A stretch of 45,378 nt of DNA from an uncultured Eubacteriales bacterium (lineage in GTDB: Bacteria; Bacillota; Clostridia; Oscillospirales; Acutalibacteraceae): the NCBI GenBank assembly GCA_900316455.1, contig ONCX01000001.1, positions 1 to 45,378 on the forward strand. Reading direction: 5' to 3'. The translations under genes were made by a program, and so were the position numbers. Shown here in pieces: positions 32,902 to 42,119 of the stretch. The notes beneath the pieces were generated by a model. It searched no databases. It was not told the origin of the DNA and worked only from the letters and a program-made list of their open reading frames with translations. The first letter of the stretch is position 1, and each line of letters begins with the position of its first letter.

Positions 32902-34017
32902 ATGAAAAAAAGTCAGGCGGCAAAAAGACGGGAAAGACAAAAAAAACAGGCAAATAAGTCCTTGAATATAACCATAATGATCCCCTCGCTCAATCCAGAC
33001 CAGAAGCTAATTAATTACGTCAGACAGCTGAGTCAGGAGAATTTTCGTGAGATAGTCGTTATAAACGACGGCAGCTCTGAAAAATATGATCCGATATTTG
33101 ACGAGATTGCTTCAATAGATAAATGCACCGTTCTCAGGCACAAGGTAAACAAGGGCAAGGGCAGGGCTTTAAAGACGGGTATGAAGTATGTACTCGAAAA
33201 CCACCCCGACTGCGTTGGCATTGTGACCGGCGACGCTGACGGACAGCACCGTCTTAAAGATACTATTCGGGTTGCAAGGGAACTTATCAGGGACGACAGC
33301 CGTCTTATTCTCGGCTCGCGCAATTTTAATTCACCCAATATTCCCGCACGTTCCTCATTCGGCAATAAGCTCACTTCATGGGTTTTCGCAGTTATGTTCG
33401 GTCAGAAGCTTATGGACACACAAACAGGTCTGCGCGGCATTCCTTTGAAAATTGTCCCAAGTATGCTGAAAATATTCGGCGAGCGCTTTGAGTACGAAAT
33501 GAATATGCTCATCGAATGCCGCAAACAGAAAATCGAAATCTATGAGATACCTATTGATACTATTTACATAGACGAAAACAGCAGCTCACATTTTAATCCT
33601 ATTGTCGATTCGGTTAAAATATACCTGCTTATCTTCCGCAGCTTTTTTTCGTTCATTTTCACTTCCATCGGCTGCACGCTGCTCGATCTGGCAATCTTTA
33701 CAATTATGGCAAGGTTTATTATTCCCTCAGATTTTCATTACAGAATCCTTGTCGCAACCGCCGTCGCCCGCGTTATCTCAGCAACGGTCAATTTCATCGT
33801 AAACAAGAATGTTGTCTTTCATAAAAAAGGACATATTGTGTCTTCGTCAGTTAAATATTTCTGTCTCGCTGTGATACAGATGTTCATTTCAGCAAAGTCC
33901 GTCGAATTCCTTGTGGGTCTGCTCGGCTGGCACGAGACAATTATTAAGGCAATTGTCGATACGATACTCTTCATCTTTAATTACTTCTTCCAGAAGAAAT
34001 TTGTTTTCAAAAAATAA
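32902..34017 (+). CDS. GT2 glycosyltransferase fused to a GtrA-like membrane domain
   Basis: In this 371-residue protein, the first 235 residues are a dolichol-phosphate-mannose-synthase-like GT2 domain: M-I-P-S-L-N-P, V-V-I-N-D-G-S-S, a D-A-D-G-Q-H metal/donor motif, and R-G-I-P. Residues about 240-371 form a GtrA-like domain with four membrane helices (F-T-S-I-G-C-T-L-L-D-L-A-I-F..., V-I-S-A-T-V-N-F-I-V-N-K...F-F-Q-K-K-F-V-F). Such proteins load a sugar onto undecaprenyl phosphate, while the GtrA part helps flip or organise the product for surface-glycan modification. The N-terminus is strongly basic. It lies 23 bp after lepA and ends at a perfect terminator. Confidence 0.9.
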   Translation: MKKSQAAKRRERQKKQANKSLNITIMIPSLNPDQKLINYVRQLSQENFREIVVINDGSSEKYDPIFDEIASIDKCTVLRHKVNKGKGRALKTGMKYVLENHPDCVGIVTGDADGQHRLKDTIRVARELIRDDSRLILGSRNFNSPNIPARSSFGNKLTSWVFAVMFGQKLMDTQTGLRGIPLKIVPSMLKIFGERFEYEMNMLIECRKQKIEIYEIPIDTIYIDENSSSHFNPIVDSVKIYLLIFRSFFSFIFTSIGCTLLDLAIFTIMARFIIPSDFHYRILVATAVARVISATVNFIVNKNVVFHKKGHIVSSSVKYFCLAVIQMFISAKSVEFLVGLLGWHETIIKAIVDTILFIFNYFFQKKFVFKK

Positions 34018-34025
34018 AATAACTA

Positions 34026-34071
34026 AAAAGCCGCATTTCCATTTGTCGAAATAAAAGGAAATGCGGCTTTT
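34026..34071. terminator. bidirectional terminator between the GT2-GtrA gene and folD
   Basis: Perfect 15-bp arms AAAAGCCGCATTTCC (34026-34040) and GGAAATGCGGCTTTT (34057-34071) between convergent genes. Confidence 0.93.
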
Positions 34072-34088
34072 ATATTTTTATATATTCT

Positions 34089-34943
34089 TTACTTTATTCC
34101 GTTCTGAAGCTTTGCTGCCATGAGAGTATTCTTCATAAGCATTGCTATTGTCATGGGACCCACTCCGCCAGGAACGGGTGTTATCGCGGAGCATTTCGGC
34201 GCAACTGCTGCAAAGTCCACGTCGCCGCAAAGCTTGCCGTTCTCGTCGCGGTTCATGCCCACGTCAATTACAACGGCGCCTTCCTTTACCATATCCGCTG
34301 TCACGAATTTTGCCTTGCCCACCGCCGCTACAAGAATATCGGCTCTTCGCGTGACCTCTGCGAGATTTTTCGTGCGGCTGTGGCATATAGTGACTGTCCC
34401 GTTCTGGTGCAGCAGAAGCATTGCCATAGGCTTACCGACGATATTGCTTCTGCCTATAACCACACATTCCTTGCCCGCTACCTCGACTCCGCTCTCCTTT
34501 ATGAGTTCCATTACTCCCGCCGGTGTACAGGGCAAAAAGTCGTATTTACCTATCATTATCCTGCCGACATTTTCCTCGCTGAATGCGTCAACGTCCTTCT
34601 CAGGCGCTATTGCCTTTATCACTGCTTTATCGTCGAGTCCCTTCGGCAGCGGAAGCTGGCATAGTATTCCATTAATGTCGCTGCGGTCATTCAGACACCT
34701 TACAAGCGCGAGAAGCTCGCTTTGATCCGTATCGGCTGGCAGAGCGAATTCCTCCGACTTAAATCCCACCTCGGCACATGCTTTCTTTTTATTGTTTACA
34801 TATACCCTCGATGCCGGATCGTCGCCAACAATGATTACCGCAAGTCCCGGAACAATTCCTCTCTCTTTCAGGGCAGCTGTTTCAGCCGCCACCTCCGCCC
34901 TGACACGGGCTGAAACGGCTTTACCGTCAATAATTTTTGCCAT
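34089..34943 (-). CDS. folD: bifunctional methylene-THF dehydrogenase / methenyl-THF cyclohydrolase
   Basis: FolD interconverts 5,10-methylene-, 5,10-methenyl- and 10-formyl-tetrahydrofolate using NADP, feeding one-carbon units to purine synthesis and formyl-Met. Its 284 residues are normal. Visible features are the substrate-binding Y-V-N-N-K-K-K-A-C with the catalytic lysine, the Q-L-P-L-P motif, G-R-S-N-I-V-G-K-P of the dinucleotide-binding domain, and the C-terminal [17 protein letters not shown] precedes the ATG. It is the last gene of the operon that begins at 41908, 37 bp after the VanZ-like gene. Confidence 0.97.
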   Translation of the reverse strand: MAKIIDGKAVSARVRAEVAAETAALKERGIVPGLAVIIVGDDPASRVYVNNKKKACAEVGFKSEEFALPADTDQSELLALVRCLNDRSDINGILCQLPLPKGLDDKAVIKAIAPEKDVDAFSEENVGRIMIGKYDFLPCTPAGVMELIKESGVEVAGKECVVIGRSNIVGKPMAMLLLHQNGTVTICHSRTKNLAEVTRRADILVAAVGKAKFVTADMVKEGAVVIDVGMNRDENGKLCGDVDFAAVAPKCSAITPVPGGVGPMTIAMLMKNTLMAAKLQNGIK

Positions 34944-34980
34944 AAGTATTCATCTCCGTAATTTTCATATAATCAATAAG

Positions 34981-36177
34981 CTATTCGTCATAATCATCGT
35001 CATTGTATTCCCAAAGAATCAGTCCAGCGTCGGTTATCATCCTCTTCAGCGGCGGGAACGCAAATATTATATACGCCGCTGCCGCTCCGGTAATTACCAT
35101 GCAGCCCTGCGAAAGATCGAACGAACCGGACATGGTTGCTATTCTCACAGTGCTCACCGCAACATACATAATTGCTATGCTGAAGAGATACAGAATCAGA
35201 TTCCGGAACGGCTTGAAAAGCACAAGCAGCATGAACGCAATCGGCAGTACAAACAACGCACAGCCGAACATTCCGGAATTTCCCATTGCCGTCAGACCGT
35301 TTACAACGTCAAGGCTGATATGGGTTTTCGCATAGCCCACGATGTTCTCCTTGTCAATTCCATAAGCCAGCAGCCTTTTCAGAAACAGGCAGTCAGCGGA
35401 ATATACAACATAAAAAACAAACAGCGAATACGCGGCAAGACGCATTATCATTTCCTTACCCACACGGAATTGAATGTGTGAGGCATTGATTCCCACAGCT
35501 GTCAGCGTGCAAATTGCAATCTCAATAAAGCACAGCGGGTCGAAAACTGTGGAACCGTAATCCATTCCAACCATTACATATACGCCCAGTCCTCCGAGTA
35601 ACAGCAGAAGCAGCGTAAACAGAATTCTCAGCCATTTTGGAATGCTTTCGTCACTGGCGTCATCGGCGTCATCGCTTTTATTCTCTGTTTCGCCGTCTTG
35701 AGTCTGCGTTTCGGCGGCTGCTGAATGCAACACAAGCTCCTCTGATTCCGCTTTCATTATCGCCGCAAGCTCGTCACGCAATACCTGATTCTGGGATTCA
35801 GGTTTTTCTTCCGATTCGGGTTCAGATTCGGATTCATTTTCTGTATTTTCCTCCGGCAATTTTTCCTCTTCCGGCTCGGGTAGGGATTTTACTTCCGGAA
35901 CGTCCTCAGACTCCGGCACGGCTTCGGGTTCGGATTCAGAAGTTACCTCCGGCTCTGCCGCGGGCTTTGATTCAAATGACAATACCGGCATTGCGACTGC
36001 CCGCACAGCCTCAGCAGCCTCGGCGATTTCACGTTCTTTTTCTTCCTCCGCAAGGCGCTGGTGCTCCTGCTCGAGCATTTTGGCACATTCAGCTTCAAAC
36101 GCCGCCATTTCGTCATCTTCGCCAGATATGCTTTTTTCGGTTTCAAAGCTGTAGCCGCCTGAATTCAAGTTATCCAT
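34981..36177 (-). CDS. membrane protein with VanZ-like C-terminus and acidic N-terminal extension
   Basis: The 398 residues divide in two. The first about 180 are disordered and very acidic, with many Glu/Pro/Ser repeats (E-S-E-P-E-A-V-P-E-S-E) and an early coiled-coil-like stretch (E-H-Q-R-L-A-E-E-E-K-E-R). The rest has about six membrane segments, and the spacing of R/K residues and helices (L-F-L-K-R-L-L, F-K-P-F-R-N-L-I-L) recalls VanZ-like proteins. VanZ affects teicoplanin resistance by an unknown mechanism, so no function is claimed. The N-terminal extension is unusual for that family. It lies between lgt (36 bp) and folD (37 bp) in one operon. Confidence 0.6.
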   Translation of the reverse strand: MDNLNSGGYSFETEKSISGEDDEMAAFEAECAKMLEQEHQRLAEEEKEREIAEAAEAVRAVAMPVLSFESKPAAEPEVTSESEPEAVPESEDVPEVKSLPEPEEEKLPEENTENESESEPESEEKPESQNQVLRDELAAIMKAESEELVLHSAAAETQTQDGETENKSDDADDASDESIPKWLRILFTLLLLLLGGLGVYVMVGMDYGSTVFDPLCFIEIAICTLTAVGINASHIQFRVGKEMIMRLAAYSLFVFYVVYSADCLFLKRLLAYGIDKENIVGYAKTHISLDVVNGLTAMGNSGMFGCALFVLPIAFMLLVLFKPFRNLILYLFSIAIMYVAVSTVRIATMSGSFDLSQGCMVITGAAAAYIIFAFPPLKRMITDAGLILWEYNDDDYDE

Positions 36178-36213
36178 AACAGATCACCTCTCTTGTATTC
36201 ATAGCCGGAATGT

Positions 36214-37203
36214 TCAGTCTTTCGTGGATTCTTCCGGCGCGTCGGCGTTTTTTCCGTCCGCTCCGTGAGCCTCGCGCCACGCTTTCGTATAGCTGAATTT
36301 CGTCTCGGCAAGACTTATTTCAAGTCCGCAGCCGGCAATGCCCCTGCCCTTTTCAACGCGATTGATTTTGGGAAGCCTGAACGGAATCTCCTTCCAGCCG
36401 AGATAAAGAAGCGTTCCGGCAACAATCACACAGATCACCGCGATAAGCTGCGATACCTTGATAACATTATCCACAAGCCACAGGCTGTCAGTTCTCAGTC
36501 CTTCTATCCACGCTCTGCCAAGACCGTACCATACAAGATAGCTCAGGAACATCTGTCCCTTGAATTTGTAATAGCGTCTGCTTATAAAATGCAGCAGCAG
36601 AAAGCCCGACAGACACCAGATCGATTCGTAAAGAAAACATGGGTGTACGGTTGTGGGACCCACGGTGTGAGAAATGCCGTTAACCGTTTCCAAATAACAT
36701 GTTTTCTCGCTGTACATGCCCCACGGCAGATTTGTCTGACTTCCGAACGCCTCCTGATTCATGAAATTGCCCCAGCGTCCTATTCCCTGCCCTATCAGAA
36801 ATCCTACCGCCGCAATGTCGAAAACAGGAAGAATCTCTACCTTTTCCACGTATCTGCACATTATCAGACCCGAAATAAAGGCCAGTATCACGCCGCCGTA
36901 AATGGCAAGTCCTCCGTCGCGTATATTGATAATATCCCAAAGGCTGTCATAATCGTCCAGCCGGAATATTACGTAATATATCCTCGCGCCAAGAATACCG
37001 CATAAAAGTCCTACAAGAACTATGTCAACAAGCGGATCCATTTTTACATCGAACGTTTTCGAGCTTTTCCAAGCGTACAACACAGCCAGAATGAAGCCAG
37101 TCATTATCAGAATCGCGTACCAGTAGATATCAAGTCCGAAAAGACTGAACGCCACTCTGTCAATAATAAATTTCAGATTCAGTCCCGGAAAACTTACTTC
37201 CAT
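36214..37203 (-). CDS. lgt: prolipoprotein diacylglyceryl transferase
   Basis: Lgt attaches diacylglycerol to the lipobox cysteine of prolipoproteins, the first step of lipoprotein maturation, and would process lipoproteins such as the one at 3802-4590. The start is ATG 37203, 4 bp after yfmH stops, with GGGGAGG nine bases before it. The frame is open farther up inside yfmH but without a start that fits. The 329 residues have seven membrane segments, D-G-G-L-A-I-Y-G-G (about 96-104) and the signature G-I-G-R-W-G-N-F-M-N-Q-E-A-F-G (140-154). A hydrophilic tail of about 45 residues beyond the last helix is longer than usual. Confidence 0.96.
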   Translation of the reverse strand: MEVSFPGLNLKFIIDRVAFSLFGLDIYWYAILIMTGFILAVLYAWKSSKTFDVKMDPLVDIVLVGLLCGILGARIYYVIFRLDDYDSLWDIINIRDGGLAIYGGVILAFISGLIMCRYVEKVEILPVFDIAAVGFLIGQGIGRWGNFMNQEAFGSQTNLPWGMYSEKTCYLETVNGISHTVGPTTVHPCFLYESIWCLSGFLLLHFISRRYYKFKGQMFLSYLVWYGLGRAWIEGLRTDSLWLVDNVIKVSQLIAVICVIVAGTLLYLGWKEIPFRLPKINRVEKGRGIAGCGLEISLAETKFSYTKAWREAHGADGKNADAPEESTKD

Positions 37204-37207
37204 TTGT

Positions 37208-38497
37208 TCAAACCTCCCCATTCTTTCTGACAACTGACAGCGAACAGTTTGAAGTGTCAAACAGCTCCCTGAACGCTTCATTGCCTTCTTCCACAGTCAC
37301 GTCCGCAGTCTCTCTGAGCATTTCAAACATATCTGTTCCGAACATCATATCGTCCGCCAGATTCTCGGCGATATCGTCGATATTGTTGAAGCCCACTATC
37401 TGACAGCCGTAGCTGCTGCGTCGTGTACATTCAAAGAGTCTCGGTGAAATTCCATCCCGTCTGACTCTCTCTATTTCCTCAAAAATCTCGTCGCGCAGGG
37501 TCTCCGGTGAATTGCTCATGCCATTGAACAGGCATGCCCAAACTCCGTTGAGATAAAGGTTATCACAGCTGAATCCCGAATTTATCAGCTTTTTGCTCAT
37601 CATACGGCTGTAGAAGTCAGAAACCGGTCCGAATACAGCGCTCCTGACTATTGAGAACAGCACCTTTTCCCTTGCGGTAAGTTCCCGCCATTTTTTCTTA
37701 AAACCAAGCTGGAATATCGGTACAGGCACATCGTATTCATGTCCGATAAAGCTTTTAACCACTCTTCCGTCGTCCTCCGGACAACTCCTGACTATTTGAA
37801 ACCGTTCCTTAGGCAGAAGCATTTCGTCGCAGATTGCCAGAACCTCCTGCGGTTCAACATTGCCGCAGATTCCGAGCACCATATTCTCCGGATTATAAAA
37901 TGTGTTATAGCATTTATATAGAAGCTCCGGCGTTATCTGAGCTATGGAATCCTCCGTGCCAGCAACGTCGATTTTTACCGGATGGTCGCGGTACATAGCC
38001 TTCATCAGGTTATAAAACACCCACCAGCCAGGATTATCACGGTACATGGCAATTTCCTGAGCAATTATTCCCTGTTCCTTTTGCACAGTTTCCTCAGTGA
38101 AATATGGCTTCTGCACAAAATCAAGCAGTATTCTCAGACACTCGTCAAAATCCCTTGTGCATGAGAAAAAATAACATGTCCTGTCAAACGACGTGAAGGC
38201 ATTAGCGCACGCCCCCGTTTTAGCGAATCTCTCGAAGGCTCCGCAGTCCTCATTTTCAAAGAGCTTATGCTCAAGATAATGCGCTATTCCGTCCGGAACG
38301 TGTGTAAATTCTCCGCCTCCGACACTGAATTCATTGTCTATTGAGCCGTATTTTGCTCCGAATACCGCGTGCAACGTCCTGAATTCAGGCTTCGGACATA
38401 TCGCAATCCTCACTCCTGTGGGATGAGTTGCGTAATATACCTTTTCGCCCGTGATATTATCCTCGCGCACTTCAAATCTGTCGTTCAGCCCGCTCAT
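37208..38497 (-). CDS. yfmH: M16 zinc peptidase, YfmH type
   Basis: This 429-residue insulinase-family peptidase starts at ATG 38497, which overlaps the yfmF stop as ATGA; the frame extends upstream inside yfmF but that part is not coding here. The inverted zinc motif H-Y-L-E-H is complete (His73, Glu76, His77), with the third ligand Glu148 in Q-E-I-A-M-Y. It is the catalytic half of a two-protein M16 pair. In Bacillus subtilis the YfmF/YfmH proteins are linked to formation of the 5-aminopentanol modification of elongation factor P; that role is carried over by similarity. It is the fourth gene in the operon, directly before lgt. Confidence 0.9.
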   Translation of the reverse strand: MSGLNDRFEVREDNITGEKVYYATHPTGVRIAICPKPEFRTLHAVFGAKYGSIDNEFSVGGGEFTHVPDGIAHYLEHKLFENEDCGAFERFAKTGACANAFTSFDRTCYFFSCTRDFDECLRILLDFVQKPYFTEETVQKEQGIIAQEIAMYRDNPGWWVFYNLMKAMYRDHPVKIDVAGTEDSIAQITPELLYKCYNTFYNPENMVLGICGNVEPQEVLAICDEMLLPKERFQIVRSCPEDDGRVVKSFIGHEYDVPVPIFQLGFKKKWRELTAREKVLFSIVRSAVFGPVSDFYSRMMSKKLINSGFSCDNLYLNGVWACLFNGMSNSPETLRDEIFEEIERVRRDGISPRLFECTRRSSYGCQIVGFNNIDDIAENLADDMMFGTDMFEMLRETADVTVEEGNEAFRELFDTSNCSLSVVRKNGEV

Positions 38498-39804
38498 TCC
38501 TCTAAGCCTCCCTCCGGATCGGCGCTCTCCTCCGGCGCAAGCAGATATATCGTATCCAGCTTTGCAAGCGAAGCGCACTCCGCAACCTGACTGCGAGTCA
38601 CCGCTCTCATTCTTTCAGCTCCCTGCTCAGGCGTTCGCACGCAGCCGTCAAAGAACTGAAGCGCGTACCATTGCTCGATGGAGCCTATGGAATCGCTTAT
38701 GTTGTCAAACGCGCTCAGTGCGTAAAGCTTTACGGCGTTAAATTCATCATCTGAAAACTCGTTGTTCGCAATTATCGCAAGCTGGCGATTTATTTCTTCT
38801 ATAGCCTTATCGCAATTCTTCTCTTCTACGCCGCTTTTCACAAAAATCAGTCCGCTCGAACGTGAGTAGGAGGCGGAACAGTAATAGCACAGACTCAGCT
38901 TTTCCCTCACGTTTTTGAAAAGCAGACTTGTAACGCCGCCGCCGAAAAGCATAGTCATAAGCCGCGCCGCCATTGTGCGGTCATCCGGCTCCATCACCGG
39001 CAGACGCAGACCCATTATCATCTTTCCCTGTTTTATATCCGAGCGCTCGGTTACCCTGCGAACCTCCGTGACTTCCTTGTAAACAGGACGTTCCGGAATA
39101 CTGACCGGACGGCGCTCTATCGCTTTGAATTCCTCTGTGAATATTCTTTCCACAGGTCCGGATTCCACGCTTCCGACCATGATTATCTCAATGGAAGACG
39201 TTTCAAGAATTCTTCTCCACGCCACCGCAAGCGCTTCACGTGTTATGCCAGGAAGATCCTCGAGATATCCTCCAGGCTCGATTTCAGCCGGTTCTCCCGC
39301 GCACATTATTTCCACACAGCGATGAAACGCGTACTCCGCTTTATCGTTGATACGCGATTTAATGCGTTCCTCAGCGTTTCTCAGCGTGATCTCAAGATCG
39401 TCCTCCCTGAAAAGGTTTCCGTCCTCTCCCCTCGCCGGACGGAAAATAAGCTCGCTCAACAGCTTCGCGCACTCGCCAGAAACACATTCGCCATTCGGAA
39501 TGAATCTGTCGTCGGTAATGTCTATCCCTAATGTAAGCATCTGACAGCTTCCTATATTGGAAACTCCGGTATCCAGCTCCGCTCCGTAAAGCATCGAAAG
39601 CTCCCGTCTCAGCTCGTTATATTCCGGATATTTTGAACACGAACGGCGAAACATGGAAATCAACACCGCGTTTACCGTTGCCTCTTCCCTTGACAGCGGA
39701 TAGAAGAAATGAACCTCTATGCAAGCGTTCTTGAATCTCGTCTCACGCACGGAACGAAAATTAACGCCCTCCGCTATTTTGCAGACCTTTATTTTGTTTT
39801 CCAA
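38494..39804 (-). CDS. yfmF: M16-like non-catalytic partner, YfmF type
   Basis: This 436-residue insulinase-fold protein lacks the H-x-x-E-H zinc motif in its N-terminal half, as YfmF proteins do. It keeps the C-terminal substrate-contact stretch F-K-N-V-R-E-K-L-S-L-C-Y-Y, characteristic of the inactive M16 partner. It probably forms a heterodimer with YfmH, whose gene overlaps its stop codon by four bases (ATGA), a typical sign of translational coupling. It lies 17 bp after the small acidic membrane protein gene. Confidence 0.9.
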   Translation of the reverse strand: MENKIKVCKIAEGVNFRSVRETRFKNACIEVHFFYPLSREEATVNAVLISMFRRSCSKYPEYNELRRELSMLYGAELDTGVSNIGSCQMLTLGIDITDDRFIPNGECVSGECAKLLSELIFRPARGEDGNLFREDDLEITLRNAEERIKSRINDKAEYAFHRCVEIMCAGEPAEIEPGGYLEDLPGITREALAVAWRRILETSSIEIIMVGSVESGPVERIFTEEFKAIERRPVSIPERPVYKEVTEVRRVTERSDIKQGKMIMGLRLPVMEPDDRTMAARLMTMLFGGGVTSLLFKNVREKLSLCYYCSASYSRSSGLIFVKSGVEEKNCDKAIEEINRQLAIIANNEFSDDEFNAVKLYALSAFDNISDSIGSIEQWYALQFFDGCVRTPEQGAERMRAVTRSQVAECASLAKLDTIYLLAPEESADPEGGLEE

Positions 39805-39821
39805 TTGGCAGCTTCCCTCCT

Positions 39822-40379
39822 TTATTCCTTAGCCTCCGGCTCGATATATTTCTCTATGTCCGGCTTGAAATCGTCGCCTGAAAAGAATTCCTCGATGTAT
39901 TCCTCCGGCATCTGCGCTTTTTCAGGCGTTTTTCTGCTTTCCTCGTCCAATCTGTGAAGCACTATGCCGCAAACAAGCATTATTATTCCCAGCACCGCAA
40001 TCGCGGTTGCCAGCACTCTTGTTATGAATATTCTTTTATTTGCCCGCTCGTCTTCATCATTTTCAACGTCTGTTACGGACTCTTCCCGCGCCGGTTCCGG
40101 ATCTGTCCTACAGTTCACTCTTTTTTCTAAGGCAGACTCCGGATTAACTTCGTGATTTTCTTCATTGTTTTTTTCATTTATTTCTTCCGTATTTTCAACA
40201 TTCTCCGCAGCTGGCGTTTCTTGTCCGATAATTTTATCTTCAGGCTTGCCTGCGGCTTCTTCTGTTTGATTATTTTCCGCTTTTTCAGAAGAATTCACAT
40301 TGTTAAGCTCGTCAATAAGCGCCTTGTCAAATAATTGTTCACTGCCTGTCTTATTATTTTGATTATCCGTAACACTCAC
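39822..40379 (-). CDS. acidic single-pass membrane protein of unknown function
   Basis: The start is GTG 40379, which overlaps the TGA of the preceding phosphohexomutase gene by four bases (GTGA), so its translation is coupled to that gene. The 185 residues comprise a long acidic, Asn/Glu-rich N-terminal part of about 115 residues without secondary-structure signals, one membrane segment (about 119-142; V-L-A-T-A-I-A-V-L-G-I-I-M-L-V-C), and an acidic C-terminal tail rich in Pro and Glu. No family is recognised. The acidic N-terminal region resembles in style that of the VanZ-like protein of the same operon. Confidence 0.7.
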   Translation of the reverse strand: MSVTDNQNNKTGSEQLFDKALIDELNNVNSSEKAENNQTEEAAGKPEDKIIGQETPAAENVENTEEINEKNNEENHEVNPESALEKRVNCRTDPEPAREESVTDVENDEDERANKRIFITRVLATAIAVLGIIMLVCGIVLHRLDEESRKTPEKAQMPEEYIEEFFSGDDFKPDIEKYIEPEAKE

Positions 40380-41908
40380 CGTCCCTCAGGTAAGTTTATG
40401 AATTCTTCTATAGCGGTAAGGTCAAGCTCCTTGCAGCCTTTGAGAAAACCGTACAGCTTCTCCGCAATCGCTTTGCAACCGCCGCGCTTCATGCTCTCAA
40501 GATTGAGCGGCATTATAGGATCGTGAACGCTGAGTCTGAGCAGGAACCAGCCCTCTTCATTCTCAAACGAAACGCGTATGCCTTCGCGGTTGTCGTCCGC
40601 AACTATCCAATCTTCGCGCTGCTCCGCGTATTTCTCAAGACCCGAAAGCACCTTCTGCCCGTATTCCCTGAAATCCTCAGCCTTTATTCTGAAGCGAAGC
40701 TCGCGCTCTTCCAGCGGCTCTTCAAGCGCCGACGTTAGCATGGCGAGACTCTCGCCCTTGGCGCGGAGCTGTGCCATTTTTATTATTATCATTGTGACAA
40801 GGTACGCGCCGTCGTCCAGAAAATAATTCTCTCTCAAAGCAGCGTGACCGCTGGTCTCTATGGCAAGCGGACAGTCAATTCCCTGCTCGTTCAGCTCGAC
40901 CGCACGGTTTATGACATTGCGGTATCCCCTGCGGTAACGGTAGTGAACTCCGCCGAGCGTTTCCTCAATGAATTTCTTCAGACCAGCTGACGTTGTGGAA
41001 TCGGTAACAATAGTTCCGCCCGGGCAGTTCTCCAGAGCTATCGCGGACGCGAGAGCCACAAGCCTGTTGCGGTTTATTTCCGCTCCCTCGCTGTCAACAG
41101 CGCCTCCCCTGTCCACATCGGTGTCGAATATAACGCCCAGATCGGCATGCGAATTCAGCACCGCGCCGCAGATCGACTTCATCGCTTCCTTGTCCTCCGG
41201 ATTCGGAATGTGATTCGGGAACATTCCGTCAGGCTCCAGATAAACGCTGCCAGAAATATCCGCGCCAAGCGGCTCCAGCACATCATAAGCATAGAATCCG
41301 CCCGCGCCGTTGCCCGCGTCCACCACAATATGCAGTCCCTCGAGCGGACGTTCATAATTCCTGCCGTTAATGCCTTTGCATATTATGTCGCGCAGGTGAG
41401 CAGCGTAATCCTTCATGTAATCTACCCGCTCAGAAATGCCGCCATCAACGGATTCGGGGAATATTCCCTCATCGCAGAAGCCGAGTATCGCCTCTATGTC
41501 GCAGCCGTCAAGACCTCCGGCCGGAGTGAAAAATTTCAGCCCGTTGCGGTGGTACGGGTGATGGCTTGCGGTAATCTGCACAGAGCCGTCAAGTTGTCTG
41601 TCGAGCGTTATCATGAACATAGACGGTGTGGAAGAAAGACCGCAGTCGAGTACTCTCGCGCCGCATTCAGTCATGGCTCCAACGGCAGCGCGGCGTATCC
41701 TGTCGGCAGATATGCGGCTGTCATGTCCGACCGCGACTCTGAGTTCGGCAGGCTTCTTACCGGTACGCCGCGAAAGCCAAAGCAAAAATCCCTTTACCAT
41801 CTTTGCAATAACATCATCAGTCAGGTTCAAAGGCTCTCCCTCTACCCCATCGACCGCAACTCCGCGAATATCTGTACCGCTCTTGAAGGACTTCCAGAAT
41901 TTATCCAT
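40376..41908 (-). CDS. phosphomannomutase/phosphoglucomutase family protein
   Basis: This alpha-D-phosphohexomutase (510 residues) interconverts 1- and 6-phosphates of hexoses for surface-sugar and nucleotide-sugar synthesis. Family elements in order are the phosphoserine loop I-T-A-S-H-H-P (Ser is the phosphate carrier), the metal loop D-T-D-V-D-R in place of the textbook D-G-D-G-D-R, the sugar-binding loop E-T-S-G-H-A-A, and a C-terminal N-R-E-G-I-R-V-S-F phosphate-contact region. The substrate (glucose, mannose or glucosamine) cannot be told from this. AAAGGA precedes the ATG. It is the first gene of a seven-gene operon with a clear promoter at 41983-42011. Confidence 0.9.
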   Translation of the reverse strand: MDKFWKSFKSGTDIRGVAVDGVEGEPLNLTDDVIAKMVKGFLLWLSRRTGKKPAELRVAVGHDSRISADRIRRAAVGAMTECGARVLDCGLSSTPSMFMITLDRQLDGSVQITASHHPYHRNGLKFFTPAGGLDGCDIEAILGFCDEGIFPESVDGGISERVDYMKDYAAHLRDIICKGINGRNYERPLEGLHIVVDAGNGAGGFYAYDVLEPLGADISGSVYLEPDGMFPNHIPNPEDKEAMKSICGAVLNSHADLGVIFDTDVDRGGAVDSEGAEINRNRLVALASAIALENCPGGTIVTDSTTSAGLKKFIEETLGGVHYRYRRGYRNVINRAVELNEQGIDCPLAIETSGHAALRENYFLDDGAYLVTMIIIKMAQLRAKGESLAMLTSALEEPLEERELRFRIKAEDFREYGQKVLSGLEKYAEQREDWIVADDNREGIRVSFENEEGWFLLRLSVHDPIMPLNLESMKRGGCKAIAEKLYGFLKGCKELDLTAIEEFINLPEGR

Positions 41909-41982
41909 AACAAAATTCCTTTCATAAATCAGAATAATTTTTATTGAAAATTTGGCACAAAGTCATATAAGCACATAAGATT

Positions 41983-42011
41983 ATTATACTACATAATTCT
42001 TTTTTCATCAA
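41983..42011 (-). promoter_or_regulatory. promoter of the seven-gene operon
   Basis: TTGATG (42006-42011) and TATAAT (41983-41988) on the minus strand with a 17-bp spacer, about 70 bp before the phosphohexomutase start. Confidence 0.78.
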
Positions 42012-42063
42012 GTACAATTTCATGCAATCCATAAAAAACAATTGATTAAAATGTATTATCATG

Positions 42064-42102
42064 CAAAAAGACGCCATGTCAATAATGAAAGACAAGGCGT
42101 CT
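42064..42102 (-). terminator. terminator after the sodium pump genes
   Basis: On the minus strand AGACGCCTTGTC (42091-42102) pairs with GACATGGCGTCT (42069-42080), one mismatch, and five T follow. Confidence 0.85.
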
Positions 42103-42119
42103 GAAAAATACAATAGAAA

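Noticed and set aside
36265-37005. 246-codon open frame on the plus strand opposite lgt
   Set aside because: It is antisense to the complete lgt gene, without ribosome site or recognisable motifs.
41147-41947. Long open frame on the plus strand opposite the phosphohexomutase gene
   Set aside because: It is fully antisense to a clear enzyme gene, has no ribosome site and an arginine/valine-rich composition typical of a shadow frame.
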